Of a stretch of DNA of 64,000 nt, positions 55,969 through 63,670 are shown piece after piece (position 1 is the first letter of the stretch; each line of letters opens with the position of its first letter). The notes below the pieces were generated by a model. That model ran no database searches, was not told the DNA's origin, and saw only the letters and a program-made list of their open reading frames with translations. The stretch is from Oceanihabitans gracilariae. GTDB lineage: Bacteria > Bacteroidota > Bacteroidia > Flavobacteriales > Flavobacteriaceae. The position numbers and the translations under genes are program-made. The stretch is taken from the NCBI RefSeq assembly GCF_042684485.1, contig NZ_JBHULM010000007.1:1-64000 (forward strand), given 5' to 3'.

Positions 55969-56057
55969 GGAGAGGTGCCTGAGTGGCCGAAAGGAGCGGT
56001 TTGCTAAATCGTCGTAGGTGGAAACACTTACCCAGGGTTCGAATCCCTGTCTCTCCG
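55969..56057 (+). tRNA. tRNA-Ser (GCT)
   Basis: GGAGAGG acceptor pairs with the 3' TCTCTCC (with G-T at position 7). Anticodon loop TTGCTAA gives GCT. The long variable arm (GTAGGTGGAAACACTTAC region) is characteristic of tRNA-Ser. The T-loop GTTCGAATC is present. No CCA is encoded. Confidence 0.95.
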
Positions 56058-56089
56058 CAATTTTCAAATTGATTTTTGATAACCATTTT

Positions 56090-56164
56090 CGGGGTGTAGC
56101 GTAGCCCGGTTATCGCGCCACGTTTGGGACGTGGAGGCCGCAGGTTCGAATCCTGCCACCCCGA
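56090..56164 (+). tRNA. tRNA-Pro (TGG)
   Basis: Acceptor CGGGGTG pairs with CACCCCG. Anticodon stem CCACG/CGTGG around loop TTTGGGA gives TGG. T-arm CAGGTTCGAATCCTG. No encoded CCA. Confidence 0.95.
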
Positions 56165-56193
56165 CATTGTTTTCGTAGAAACATAAAATCTAC

Positions 56194-56267
56194 GGGCTCT
56201 TAGCTCAGCTGGATAGAGCACCTCCCTTCTAAGGAGGCGGTCTCAGGTTCGAATCCTGAAGGGCTCA
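56194..56267 (+). tRNA. tRNA-Arg (TCT)
   Basis: Acceptor GGGCTCT pairs with AGGGCTC using two G-T pairs. Anticodon stem CCTCC/GGAGG around CTTCTAA gives TCT. Its last 16 bases are duplicated downstream at 56614 (see repeat entries). No encoded CCA. Confidence 0.95.
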
Positions 56268-56308
56268 CTTAAAGCTTCACTAGAAATAGTGAGGCTTTTT
56301 TGTTTTTA
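56252..56308 (+). repeat. Direct repeat copy 1: tRNA-Arg 3' end plus terminator
   Basis: Begins AATCCTGAAGGGCTCACTTA and continues through the terminator hairpin. The first 29 bases are identical to copy 2. In copy 1 the terminator is CACTA-GAAA-TAGTG. The arrangement resembles an attachment-site duplication at a tRNA 3' end. Confidence 0.8.
56273..56301 (+). terminator. Terminator of the tRNA cluster
   Basis: AGCTTCACTA (56273-56282), GAAA tetraloop, TAGTGAGGCT (56287-56296) with one G-T pair, then T-run. Confidence 0.85.
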
Positions 56309-56323
56309 ATACAAATCACAAAA

Positions 56324-56578
56324 ATGACTTGCTTTACCTATATTCTCTATTCAAGATTACTAGATCGTTATTATGTTGGGTACACTTGTGATGTATTACA
56401 AGAACGACTAAGAAAGCATAATACCAACCATAAAGGGTATACAGGAAAATCAAACGATTGGGAAATAGTTTGTTCAGAGAATTATGCGAGTAAAACGGAA
56501 GCTTATTCTAGAGAAAGAGAAATTAAAAGTAAAAAATCTAGAAAGTATATAGAGTATCTTATTCAGCAAAAGAAATAG
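56324..56578 (+). CDS. GIY-YIG nuclease family protein
   Basis: 84 residues from the ATG at 56324. An upstream TTG at 56300 lies in the terminator T-run and is unlikely. The GIY-YIG core is visible: YILYSRLLDRYYVGYT, then RLRKHN with the catalytic-type Arg, and a Glu-rich helix SREREIKSKKS. It is the small UPF0213-like type. It lies between two copies of the tRNA-Arg end, so it may be cargo of a small mobile unit. Nuclease activity is not shown. Confidence 0.85.
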   Translation: MTCFTYILYSRLLDRYYVGYTCDVLQERLRKHNTNHKGYTGKSNDWEIVCSENYASKTEAYSREREIKSKKSRKYIEYLIQQKK

Positions 56579-56582
56579 AGCA

Positions 56583-56600
56583 TTCCGCATTTCTGCGGAA
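56583..56600. other. Perfect hairpin after the GIY-YIG gene
   Basis: TTCCGCA (56583-56589), loop TTTC, TGCGGAA (56594-56600), with no T-run directly behind it. Its core CGCATTTCTGCG recurs in the terminator at 57103-57114. Confidence 0.6.
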
Positions 56601-56613
56601 CGGCTAAGGTCAC

Positions 56614-56668
56614 AATCCTGAAGGGCTCACTTAAAGCTTCACAGAAATGTGAGGCTTTTTTGTTTTTA
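56614..56668 (+). repeat. Direct repeat copy 2: tRNA-Arg 3' end plus terminator
   Basis: 362 bp after copy 1 and identical for 29 bases (AATCCTGAAG...AAGCTTCAC), then the same hairpin shortened by one base pair (CACA-GAAA-TGTG), so the structure is kept. There is no tRNA body in front of it. Confidence 0.8.
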
Positions 56669-57098
56669 TAGGGTTCACAAAGGTTTTCTCTTAAAACCAA
56701 ATCTTCAGAATATTTCAATAGGTATAAAACAGATGTCTTTTTAGGAGCACTTTTAGGTGCACCATTTTTCTTCTAGGTACGCATTTATAATTTTATAAAA
56801 TCTAAAAAAAGGATATTTATAACATGGCAAAGGTGCACATGGACTATCCATAGAGTATCCATAGGGTATCTATAGGGTAACTATAGAGTATCTAGGTATA
56901 ATATACACTAAACCTACGCTATAAGTCTTGTATTAAAATAAGGTAATAGTTTCTTAAGTATAGGGATATTTGTAGGCTTTGATATAGACTTCTTATTAGA
57001 ATAAAGCGATTTGTTAAAATAAGTTGCTAAGACCTATTTTAAAGCTGTTTTTAGCACTTTTTTGACGACTTATATACAATCAAGAGTGGAAATAAAAA
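56669..57098. other. Gene-free stretch with short repeats
   Basis: About 430 bp without a plausible gene on either strand. It contains near-repeats of a TTTTAGGwgCAC type at ~56740-56780 and an 11-bp tandem array at 56846-56900, and is otherwise A+T rich. It may be decayed mobile DNA behind the tRNA site. Confidence 0.6.
56846..56900 (+). repeat. 11-bp tandem repeat, four good units and one degenerate
   Basis: ATCCATAGAGT, ATCCATAGGGT, ATCTATAGGGT, AACTATAGAGT, then ATCTAGGTATA. The period is 11 bp, close to one helical turn of DNA. The same face of the helix would carry the shared ATAGRGT part. Confidence 0.85.
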
Positions 57099-57126
57099 AA
57101 CCTCGCATTTCTGCGAGGTTTTTAGG
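57099..57126. terminator. Terminator of the GNAT-like gene
   Basis: AACCTCGCA (57099-57107), TTTC loop, TGCGAGGTT (57112-57120), with an A-run on the left for the minus strand and a T-run on the right. Confidence 0.8.
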
Positions 57127-57129
57127 TTT

Positions 57130-58251
57130 TTAAATAATTTCTTTTCTAAACGTTTTTCGTCGTTTAATAATTTTTGGATCGAAATGTTTCCAAATTTGAT
57201 GTATTGCTGTATTATCTGCTAGTTCTGGTGTTCTAATACAGTTTTGTATTCCTTTTTCTTTAAAAGTGTTATAATACTCGTTAAATATTATGGCTGTAAT
57301 TCCTTTGTTTTGGTATTCAGGATCAATTCCTATTAAATAGAAAATAACATCTTTGCTTTCTTTTTTAGCTTTTAGCAGTTTTAAAAAACCAAACGGAAAC
57401 AGTTTTCCGTTAATTTCTTGTAGTACCTTAGAAAAAGATGGCATCACAATGGCAAAAGCAATCATTTTATCGTCTTTATCAAAAACAAACTTGATGTATT
57501 CTGGGTTAATAAAACTGATGAATTTCTTCTTAAAATACGCTTTTTGTATGTCTGTAATTTCTACAAAAGAGGATAGGGAAGCGTAGGCATTGTTAAACAA
57601 GTCAAACATTTCATCTGCATAAGGCATGACTTCTGCTGTTTTGGTAAACTTTTTTGCTTTTACCTGATAGCGTTTTTGTATTAAAGCATTTGCTTTTGAA
57701 AAACTTTCTGGGTTTATATTACTAAACGGAAAATGGCTTTCTATCCATTCTTTTTCGGGTTTGTAATTAAGGTTTTCTAAATGCTTTACGTAGTATGGAT
57801 GGTTGTACCACGTAATCATGGTACCAATAACATCAAACCCTTCTGTTAAAACCCCAACTTTATCTAAATTAGAGAATCCTACAGGACCTTCAGTGTATTC
57901 TAAATTGTTTTGCTTACCAATTTCTGTAACTTTATCTAATAAGGCTTTAGATACTTCTAAATCATCAATAAAGTCAAACCAACCAAAACGCATTTTCTTT
58001 ATGTTTTGGTTATTTACTTCTAGCCAGTTAATAATGGCAGCAACACGACCTACAATTTCATTGCCTTTATAAGCAAGAAAAAAATAAGCATCTGCATCGT
58101 TAAAAACAGGGTTTTCTTTTTTATCAAAGGTTTTTAATTCTTGACTAATAATAGGAGGAACCCAGTATTTTGAATCTTTATATAGTGAGAAAGGAAATTT
58201 AACGAATGCTTTAAATTCTTTCTTGGTATGTACTTGTTTTATAGTAATCAT
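57130..58251 (-). CDS. GNAT-like acetyltransferase family protein
   Basis: 373 residues. An N-terminal part (KFPFSLYKDSKYWVPPI, YKGNEIVGRVAAIIN) and a C-terminal GNAT fold with IGIDPEYQNKGITAIIF and the CoA-binding-like loop. Conserved in Bacteroidota and often left unnamed. It lies 19 bp after the outer-membrane protein gene (58271), so co-transcribed. Substrate unknown. Confidence 0.75.
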   Translation of the reverse strand: MITIKQVHTKKEFKAFVKFPFSLYKDSKYWVPPIISQELKTFDKKENPVFNDADAYFFLAYKGNEIVGRVAAIINWLEVNNQNIKKMRFGWFDFIDDLEVSKALLDKVTEIGKQNNLEYTEGPVGFSNLDKVGVLTEGFDVIGTMITWYNHPYYVKHLENLNYKPEKEWIESHFPFSNINPESFSKANALIQKRYQVKAKKFTKTAEVMPYADEMFDLFNNAYASLSSFVEITDIQKAYFKKKFISFINPEYIKFVFDKDDKMIAFAIVMPSFSKVLQEINGKLFPFGFLKLLKAKKESKDVIFYLIGIDPEYQNKGITAIIFNEYYNTFKEKGIQNCIRTPELADNTAIHQIWKHFDPKIIKRRKTFRKEII

Positions 58252-58270
58252 GAAAATCTATAGTTCTTTA

Positions 58271-59269
58271 TTAGTCGTCAAAATTCTGTTCATACTTTTG
58301 TCTATTATTTTTATTAGATTTTCTTGACTCTTTCTTGTTTTTATTTTTTTTCTTTTTGCTCTTTTTACCATTTCCTAACTCGGTACCATTATCAATTTCT
58401 TTGTCTTGGTGAAAATCTAATCTGTAAGATGCACCAATAGTTACACCAAATACAGAAGGCGTGTCTTTAGTGTTTAGGGTTAAAGCAGTATCTAACTGAA
58501 AGTTTCTACTCCATAAATATGCACCACCAAATCGAATTAAATTATCGGCATAAAAATCGCTACTTATTCCTTGTGCTTCACCAAATACTACCCATTGTGC
58601 ATTAATAGATTTAGTAAGTGTTAATATGTATGAAAAATCAGATTGGTCTGTACCAATTCTATCTTTTACAAAGTTCATTACATATACCCAACCACCAGTG
58701 AAATTATTTTGTGTTGCAATCATTATTTTAGGACTAAAACCTTCTACACCATAAGCTGTAAACGGGTTGTCTTTAGCGTCATAATTTGCACCAACATACA
58801 CTGCTACTGCAGGAATTAAAGATTTCCATTTAAAACTATGGTTTGCATTCCAGCTGAATAAGTTTGGTTTGTCTTCGCCTGCTTTTTTATAAGGATCATA
58901 CACCAAATATTTAGCACCAATGGTTAATGTTTTAAAGTTGCTTAAAGACTCTTCATTAGCCACAGTATTTGTAAATGTTCTTTTTGTAGATTGGTACGTA
59001 CCTTCAATATTAAGTTCTAAAGGTTCCCAAAGTAAGCCATATCTAGCGGTAAAATCGACACCATAACTTTTATCTTCACGATTTAAAGGAGTGTGATTTT
59101 CATTTAACATATAAGGACCAACTTCAAATTGAATTACGTTGGTACCTACAGAAAATGCACTTTTAGAAACACCAGGTCTGTTAGAGTTTATAACATCTGT
59201 GTATTGTGAGTAACCAGAAAAGGATACTGTAAAAGAAAAAATAGCTAAATAGAATTTAAAGAACTTCAT
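58271..59269 (-). CDS. Outer-membrane transporter-like beta-barrel
   Basis: 332 residues from ATG at 59269. A TTG at 59293 would lie within the -7 element. Signal peptide ends ...SGYSQ. The opening NSNRPGVSKSAFSVG and the barrel-strand pattern resemble the MetA/phenol-degradation outer-membrane family. The C-terminal lysine/asparagine-rich tail (KKSKKKKNKNKKESRKS) is unusual for a barrel and may be periplasmic. Confidence 0.75.
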   Translation of the reverse strand: MKFFKFYLAIFSFTVSFSGYSQYTDVINSNRPGVSKSAFSVGTNVIQFEVGPYMLNENHTPLNREDKSYGVDFTARYGLLWEPLELNIEGTYQSTKRTFTNTVANEESLSNFKTLTIGAKYLVYDPYKKAGEDKPNLFSWNANHSFKWKSLIPAVAVYVGANYDAKDNPFTAYGVEGFSPKIMIATQNNFTGGWVYVMNFVKDRIGTDQSDFSYILTLTKSINAQWVVFGEAQGISSDFYADNLIRFGGAYLWSRNFQLDTALTLNTKDTPSVFGVTIGASYRLDFHQDKEIDNGTELGNGKKSKKKKNKNKKESRKSNKNNRQKYEQNFDD

Positions 59270-59290
59270 ATTTGTAGTTTTTTTTGGGCT

Positions 59291-59298
59291 CAAATATA
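59291..59298 (-). promoter_or_regulatory. -7 element for the barrel-GNAT operon
   Basis: The minus strand reads TATATTTG, an exact match, 22 bp upstream of ATG 59269. It supports that ATG over the TTG at 59293. Confidence 0.5.
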
Positions 59299-59352
59299 TA
59301 GATTTTAAATATTTTTTAAGGATTTAAACCATAAATTAAGATTTAAGAATTG

Positions 59353-59360
59353 TATTTTTG
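59353..59360 (+). promoter_or_regulatory. -7 element for the DUF4834 gene
   Basis: TATTTTTG, an exact match. It overlaps the TTG at 59358, so translation should begin at the ATG at 59376. Confidence 0.45.
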
Positions 59361-59375
59361 TATAAAAATGATTTT

Positions 59376-59651
59376 ATGTTGCAATTAGCATCTGTTACAG
59401 GAGTTGTAAAAGTTATCTTAATAATTTTATTAATTTATTATGGAATTAAGATTTTATCTAGAATTTTTGCTCCTATTTTATTAAAGTTTTTAACTAAAAA
59501 GGCCGAACAACGTTTTGGCGATCAATTTGGTGGCTATAAAAAACCTGAAAAACCTAAAAATGAAGGGGAGATTACTATTGATAAAATGCCAGAAAGCAAG
59601 ACTTCTAGTAAAGATGTAGGAGAATATGTAGACTATGAAGAAGTAGAGTAA
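59376..59651 (+). CDS. DUF4834 family small membrane protein
   Basis: 91 residues. One hydrophobic helix near residues 8-28, then a lysine-rich and acidic soluble tail with the shared pattern RFGDQFGGYKKPEKP. This is the DUF4834 look. Function unknown. Confidence 0.75.
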   Translation: MLQLASVTGVVKVILIILLIYYGIKILSRIFAPILLKFLTKKAEQRFGDQFGGYKKPEKPKNEGEITIDKMPESKTSSKDVGEYVDYEEVE

Positions 59652-59799
59652 GTATAGTACTTCTACCTCTATATTAGTAGTAAAAAAGAATTCTATTAAC
59701 AATCACTAATTATTAAAGTTAAAAATAATTAGCCTCATGTAAACGTATTAAGTTTCAAAAATTATAGTTATTTTTCATACTTATTGATCTATTTATTCC

Positions 59800-62229
59800 A
59801 TGCAATTTTCTATAAAAAAAGTACTTCCTCATTTTCTTGTTTTTGTTGGTTTTATCATACTTTCCCTTGCTTATTTTAGTCCTGTTTTAAAAGGAAAAGA
59901 GATTTACCAAAGTGATATTAAGCAATATATTGGTATGTCTAAACAACAAACCGATTTTAAAGCAGAAACAGGAGAAGAAACCTATTGGACCAACAGTGCC
60001 TTTGGTGGTATGCCAACGTATCAATTAGGTGCAAGATATCCGCATAACTATATTAAAAAATTAGATTTAGCTTTACGCTTTTTACCAAGACCAGCAGATT
60101 ACTTATTCTTATATTTTGCAGGTTTTTACCTTCTTTTATTGGTTTTAAAAGTAGATTTTAAACTGGCAGCTCTTGGTGCTTTAGCCTTTGGTTTTTCTAC
60201 CTATCTTATTATAATTCTTGGTGTTGGCCATAACAGTAAAGCCCATGCTATTGCTTATATGCCTTTAGTTTTAAGCGGAATTATTCTCACTTTTAAACGC
60301 AAATACATTTTTGGGTTTTTACTAACCACAGTAGCAATGGCCTTGCAGTTGGTGGCTAACCATCCGCAAATGACCTATTATTTAATGCTATTAGTTCTTG
60401 TTTTAGGAATTGCTTACTTAGTAGATGCTTATAACAAAAAACTGTTGCCTCATTATTTTAAATCTGTTGGTGTATTAGTAATTGCTGTCATTCTTGCTTT
60501 AGGATTAAATGCCACAAGTATTATGGCTACTAAAGAGTATGCAAACGAAAGTACTAGAAGTAAAAGCGAATTAACCATTAATCCTGATGGTTCACCAAAA
60601 GAAGCAAGTTCTGGATTAAGCAAAGAATATATTACGGAATATAGTTATGGTTTTTTTGAAAGCCTTAATTTATATATCTCTAGAATAGTAGGAGGAGGAA
60701 ACCATGAAGATGTTGGTAAAGACTCTGCTTCTTACGAGTTTTTTATACGTCAAGGTGTTCCTGCATTACAAGCTAAAGAGTATGCCAAACAAACACCTAC
60801 GTATTGGGGAAATCAACCTATAGTAGAAGCTCCAGCTTATGTTGGTGCAGTGGTAATATTCTTGTTTGTTTTTGCATTGTTTTTAGTAAAAGGAAGATTA
60901 AAATGGTGGCTTGTTGGTGGTACTATTTTGTCTTTATTACTTTCTTACGGAAAAAACTTAGGCTTTTTAACCGACTTCTTTATTGATTATGTTCCGTTTT
61001 ACAACAAGTTTAGAGCAGTAAGTTCTATTCAGGTAATTTTAGAATTATGTATTCCTGTTTTAGCAATCTTTGGTTTATCGCGCTTGTTTAATCATTATGT
61101 AAAAGACGAAGAAAAGCTAAAAGCATTAATATATACAGTAGCTATAACAGCAGGATTAGCTGTTTTGTTGTTGCTTTCTAAATCTGCTTTTAATTTTGCA
61201 GGTGTTAATGATGGTTATTTTAAACAAAGTTACGGACAGCAATTTATGGATGCTTTACGTGATGATAGAAAATCTATGTTTACAGCAGACATCTTGCGAA
61301 CGCTTGTATTAGTCTTACTTTCGGCAGAAGCAATATTTATGTTTTTAAAGAAAAAACTATCAGAAAACGTAGTTGTTGTAGCTTTTGCAGTATTGATTCT
61401 TTTCGATTTAGTTTCGGTAGATAGACGCTATGTAAACAACGACAATTTTGTTTCGGCTTTACAAGTAAAAAAACCATATCAAGCCAATGCAGCAGATATA
61501 CAAATTCTTAAAGATACAACACATTTTAGAGTTTTTGATATTACAGATGCTACTGCTAGAGCTTCTTATTTTCATAATTCTCTTGGTGGTTATCATGCCG
61601 CAAAACTAAAACGCTATAACGAGCTTTACGACTTTCATATTGCTAGAAATAATATGAATGTATTAAACATGTTAAACACAAAGTATATTATAGCAGAAGA
61701 GGAAGGAAAAATATTTCCGTTTACCAATACAGATGCTAATGGTAATGCTTGGTTTGTAGGAAATATAGAAAGAAAAGAAAGTGCCAATGCAGAAATTATA
61801 GCTTTAGATAGTTTAGATACTAAAACAGTTGCTGTGCTTTCCGATAATTTATCTGACGAAAAGTATATTAAAAATGTAGCAGCTTTAAAAGCGAATTATA
61901 CTGTAGATTCTTTAGCTACTATTACTTTAAAAGAATACCAACCAAACTATATAAAATACCAGTCTAAAAATACTAATCCTGGATTTGCTGTATTTTCTGA
62001 AATCTATTATGGTAAGGGTTGGCAAGCATATATTAACGGAAAACCAGAAGCGCATTATCGCGTAGATTACGTATTACGTGGCATGGAAATTCCAGCAGGC
62101 GAACACACTATAGAATTTAAATTTGAACCTCAAGTAATACAAACAGGAAGCAGCATAGCGCTTGCAAGCTCTATACTTTTTGCATTGCTACTTGTTGGTG
62201 GATTATATTTTGGTTTCAAGAAAAAATAA
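59800..62229 (+). CDS. YfhO-family membrane protein
   Basis: 809 residues, with about 12-14 membrane helices and a large C-terminal extracytoplasmic region. FGGMPTYQLG, VANHPQMTYYLML and the C-terminal GWQAYINGKPEAHYRVDYVLRG (split motif) are typical of the YfhO group (PF09586). Family members are related to GT-C type glycosyltransferases, and some add sugars to wall polymers. It is followed by glycosyltransferase and flippase genes, which fits a surface-polysaccharide role. Confidence 0.85.
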   Translation: MQFSIKKVLPHFLVFVGFIILSLAYFSPVLKGKEIYQSDIKQYIGMSKQQTDFKAETGEETYWTNSAFGGMPTYQLGARYPHNYIKKLDLALRFLPRPADYLFLYFAGFYLLLLVLKVDFKLAALGALAFGFSTYLIIILGVGHNSKAHAIAYMPLVLSGIILTFKRKYIFGFLLTTVAMALQLVANHPQMTYYLMLLVLVLGIAYLVDAYNKKLLPHYFKSVGVLVIAVILALGLNATSIMATKEYANESTRSKSELTINPDGSPKEASSGLSKEYITEYSYGFFESLNLYISRIVGGGNHEDVGKDSASYEFFIRQGVPALQAKEYAKQTPTYWGNQPIVEAPAYVGAVVIFLFVFALFLVKGRLKWWLVGGTILSLLLSYGKNLGFLTDFFIDYVPFYNKFRAVSSIQVILELCIPVLAIFGLSRLFNHYVKDEEKLKALIYTVAITAGLAVLLLLSKSAFNFAGVNDGYFKQSYGQQFMDALRDDRKSMFTADILRTLVLVLLSAEAIFMFLKKKLSENVVVVAFAVLILFDLVSVDRRYVNNDNFVSALQVKKPYQANAADIQILKDTTHFRVFDITDATARASYFHNSLGGYHAAKLKRYNELYDFHIARNNMNVLNMLNTKYIIAEEEGKIFPFTNTDANGNAWFVGNIERKESANAEIIALDSLDTKTVAVLSDNLSDEKYIKNVAALKANYTVDSLATITLKEYQPNYIKYQSKNTNPGFAVFSEIYYGKGWQAYINGKPEAHYRVDYVLRGMEIPAGEHTIEFKFEPQVIQTGSSIALASSILFALLLVGGLYFGFKKK

Positions 62230-62304
62230 TTGGTATTCCTGTTTTATCAGGAAGCTACATTTCGTTTCAATTTATAAGATTTTTGCTTTGGCAAGAATAA
62301 AGTA

Positions 62305-63606
62305 ATGGATAAAAAAAAGGTACTTATTATAAGTTATTATTGGCCTCCAGCAGGAGGACCAGGAGTACAACGTTGGCTAAAATTTGTTAAGTATTTACCA
62401 GAGTTTAACGTTGCGCCAATAGTTTATATTCCATCTAATCCTAATTATCCATTAGTAGATGAAACGCTAGTAGATGAAGTTTCTAAGGAGGTAACTATTA
62501 TTAAGCAACCCATTAGTGAACCTTATAAGTTTGCTTCTTTTCTTTCTAAAAAGAACACCAAATCTATTAGTAAAGGCTTGATTACCGAAGCTAAAAAGCA
62601 AAGCTTAATGGAGCGTTTGCTTTTACTTATACGTGGTAACTTTTTTATTCCAGATGCAAGAAAAAGTTGGGTGAAGCCTTCAGTAAAATACCTGTCTACT
62701 TATATTCAAGATTTTAATATAGATACTGTTATTACCACTGGTCCTCCGCATAGTTTGCATTTAATAGGTATGCAATTGAAAAGAAAACTAGGAGTAAAGT
62801 GGATTGCAGATTTTAGAGATCCATGGACAACCATAGGTTACCATAAAGAGCTAAAGCTAACCCAAAAAGCAAAGCAAAAACACATTCGCTTAGAGCGTGA
62901 AGTTTTACAAACAGCAGATCAAATTATTGTAACTAGTAGTGTAACAAAACAAGAGTTTCAAGAAAAAACAAATCAGCCAATAACGGTTATTACTAATGGT
63001 TATGATGTAGAAAAAACAGAAGCAGTTTCTTTAGATACCAAGTTTAGTTTGGCACATATTGGGTCGTTATTAGCAAAAAGAAACCCAGAAGTTTTATGGA
63101 ATGTATTACAGGAATTAACCGAAGAAAATGAAGAATTTGCTAAGCATTTTGAATTAAAATTAGTTGGTGCTGTAAGCGAAAATATTCTTAAAAGTATAAA
63201 ACTGTATAGGTTAAGTGATTATTTATGTTATGTTGGTTATGTTTCACATAATGAAGCTATTAAGTTTCAGAAAGAGTCACAAGTATTGTTGTTGATTGAA
63301 ATAGATTCTGAAGAAACAAAATGTATTATTCCTGGAAAACTATTTGAGTATATGGTATCTAACAGACCTATTGTTGCATTGGGGCCTAAAGGTTCTGATG
63401 TTGAAAAAATTATAGTAGAAACCAATACAGGTAATTATTTTAGTTATCAGGATTATGACCAATTAAAAAACATTCTATTAAAACATTTTACAGCTTTTCA
63501 AGAACAGAAATTACGCTCTCATGCTATAGGTTTGCAAAAGTATAGCAGAAAAGAATTAACAAGAAAGTTGGCAGATGTAATTCATTCTGTTTCCTTTAAT
63601 CATTAA
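62305..63606 (+). CDS. Glycosyltransferase, GT4 family
   Basis: 433 residues, GT-B fold. N-terminal Gly-rich loop ISYYWPPAGGPGVQRWLKF, and the C-terminal donor-binding part GKLFEYMVSNRPIVALGP with the E-x7-E type motif. It transfers a sugar from a nucleotide or lipid donor. It lies between the YfhO-type gene and a flippase, so it probably works in surface glycan assembly. Acceptor unknown. Confidence 0.88.
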   Translation: MDKKKVLIISYYWPPAGGPGVQRWLKFVKYLPEFNVAPIVYIPSNPNYPLVDETLVDEVSKEVTIIKQPISEPYKFASFLSKKNTKSISKGLITEAKKQSLMERLLLLIRGNFFIPDARKSWVKPSVKYLSTYIQDFNIDTVITTGPPHSLHLIGMQLKRKLGVKWIADFRDPWTTIGYHKELKLTQKAKQKHIRLEREVLQTADQIIVTSSVTKQEFQEKTNQPITVITNGYDVEKTEAVSLDTKFSLAHIGSLLAKRNPEVLWNVLQELTEENEEFAKHFELKLVGAVSENILKSIKLYRLSDYLCYVGYVSHNEAIKFQKESQVLLLIEIDSEETKCIIPGKLFEYMVSNRPIVALGPKGSDVEKIIVETNTGNYFSYQDYDQLKNILLKHFTAFQEQKLRSHAIGLQKYSRKELTRKLADVIHSVSFNH

Positions 63607-63670
63607 TACATTTTATTAAATTACTTAAAAATATAAGTTGCTTCACAAGAATTAAAATTTATAATATCTT

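Noticed and set aside
55964..56221. Minus-strand ORF of 85 codons across the tRNAs
   Set aside because: It covers three tRNA genes on the opposite strand and is not a protein.
56300..56323. TTG start for the GIY-YIG gene
   Set aside because: It lies in the T-run of the tRNA terminator; ATG 56324 is better.
59270..59375. TTG starts at 59293(-) and 59358(+)
   Set aside because: Both overlap -7 promoter elements; ATGs at 59269(-) and 59376(+) remain.
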